From contig JBCCRH010000127.1 of assembly GCA_039208045.1 (NCBI GenBank), positions 1 to 13,625 on the forward strand: 13,625 nucleotides of DNA, given 5' to 3'. The notes beneath the pieces are model-generated. The model ran no database searches, was not told where the DNA came from, and saw only the letters and a list, made by a program, of their open reading frames with translations. The position numbers were made by a program, and so were the translations under genes. The stretch is from JBCCRH01 sp039208045 (GTDB lineage: Bacteria; Bacteroidota; Bacteroidia; Chitinophagales; Saprospiraceae). Each line of letters opens with the position of its first letter. Within the stretch, counting starts at the first letter, position 1. Shown here piece after piece: positions 13,604-13,625 of the stretch.

Positions 13604-13625
13604 AAGGATAGAAAGTTTGGTTTAT

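Overview
This window looks like chromosomal DNA from a Bacteroidota bacterium, most likely of the Saprospiria (Lewinella/Haliscomenobacter-like). The reasons are three secreted proteins ending in type IX secretion system (T9SS) type A sorting domains, a dockerin-like domain of the form common in that group, PKD-repeat adhesins, an ECF sigma factor followed by an anti-sigma-like membrane protein, and the near absence of Shine-Dalgarno sequences. The genus is an inference from protein style, not from a marker gene.

Layout, left to right. (1) Positions 1-780, minus strand: the first 260 codons of a helical hypothetical protein that runs off the left edge. (2) 1037-5321, plus strand: two secreted T9SS cargo proteins, probably co-transcribed. 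The first is a dockerin/cohesin-like protein. The second is a 1042-residue mosaic in which six PKD domains are interspersed with seven Kazal-like domains. (3) 5322-5850: a non-coding stretch packed with repeats. It holds a large near-perfect inverted repeat, two tandem copies of a roughly 96-bp unit (one carrying a palindromic insertion), a strong rho-independent terminator, and a 22-bp-period direct repeat just ahead of the next gene. (4) 5851-8783, plus strand: a compact four-gene unit encoding an ECF sigma factor, a membrane anti-sigma-like protein with a HEAT-repeat C-terminus, and two related exported DUF4097-type beta-repeat proteins. (5) 8773-10185, minus strand: ruvB, overlapping the last operon gene tail to tail by 11 bp, preceded by a small cysteine-rich lipoprotein gene. 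(6) 10314-11579, plus strand: NADP-type isocitrate dehydrogenase (icd). (7) 11611-11647: a bidirectional terminator. (8) 11684-13603, minus strand: a third T9SS cargo protein with an N-terminal adhesin/MAM-like region.

How the genes fit together. icd and ruvB are housekeeping genes. The rest concerns the cell envelope: surface or secreted proteins exported by Sec and then T9SS, and a regulatory operon whose sigma factor, membrane partner and two exported proteins probably form one signalling module. No T9SS machinery genes, mobile-element transposases, RNA genes, CRISPR arrays or classical defence genes are visible. The most unusual items are the PKD/Kazal mosaic, the sigma/HEAT/DUF4097 operon and the repeat cluster between them. 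None is proven novel from sequence alone.
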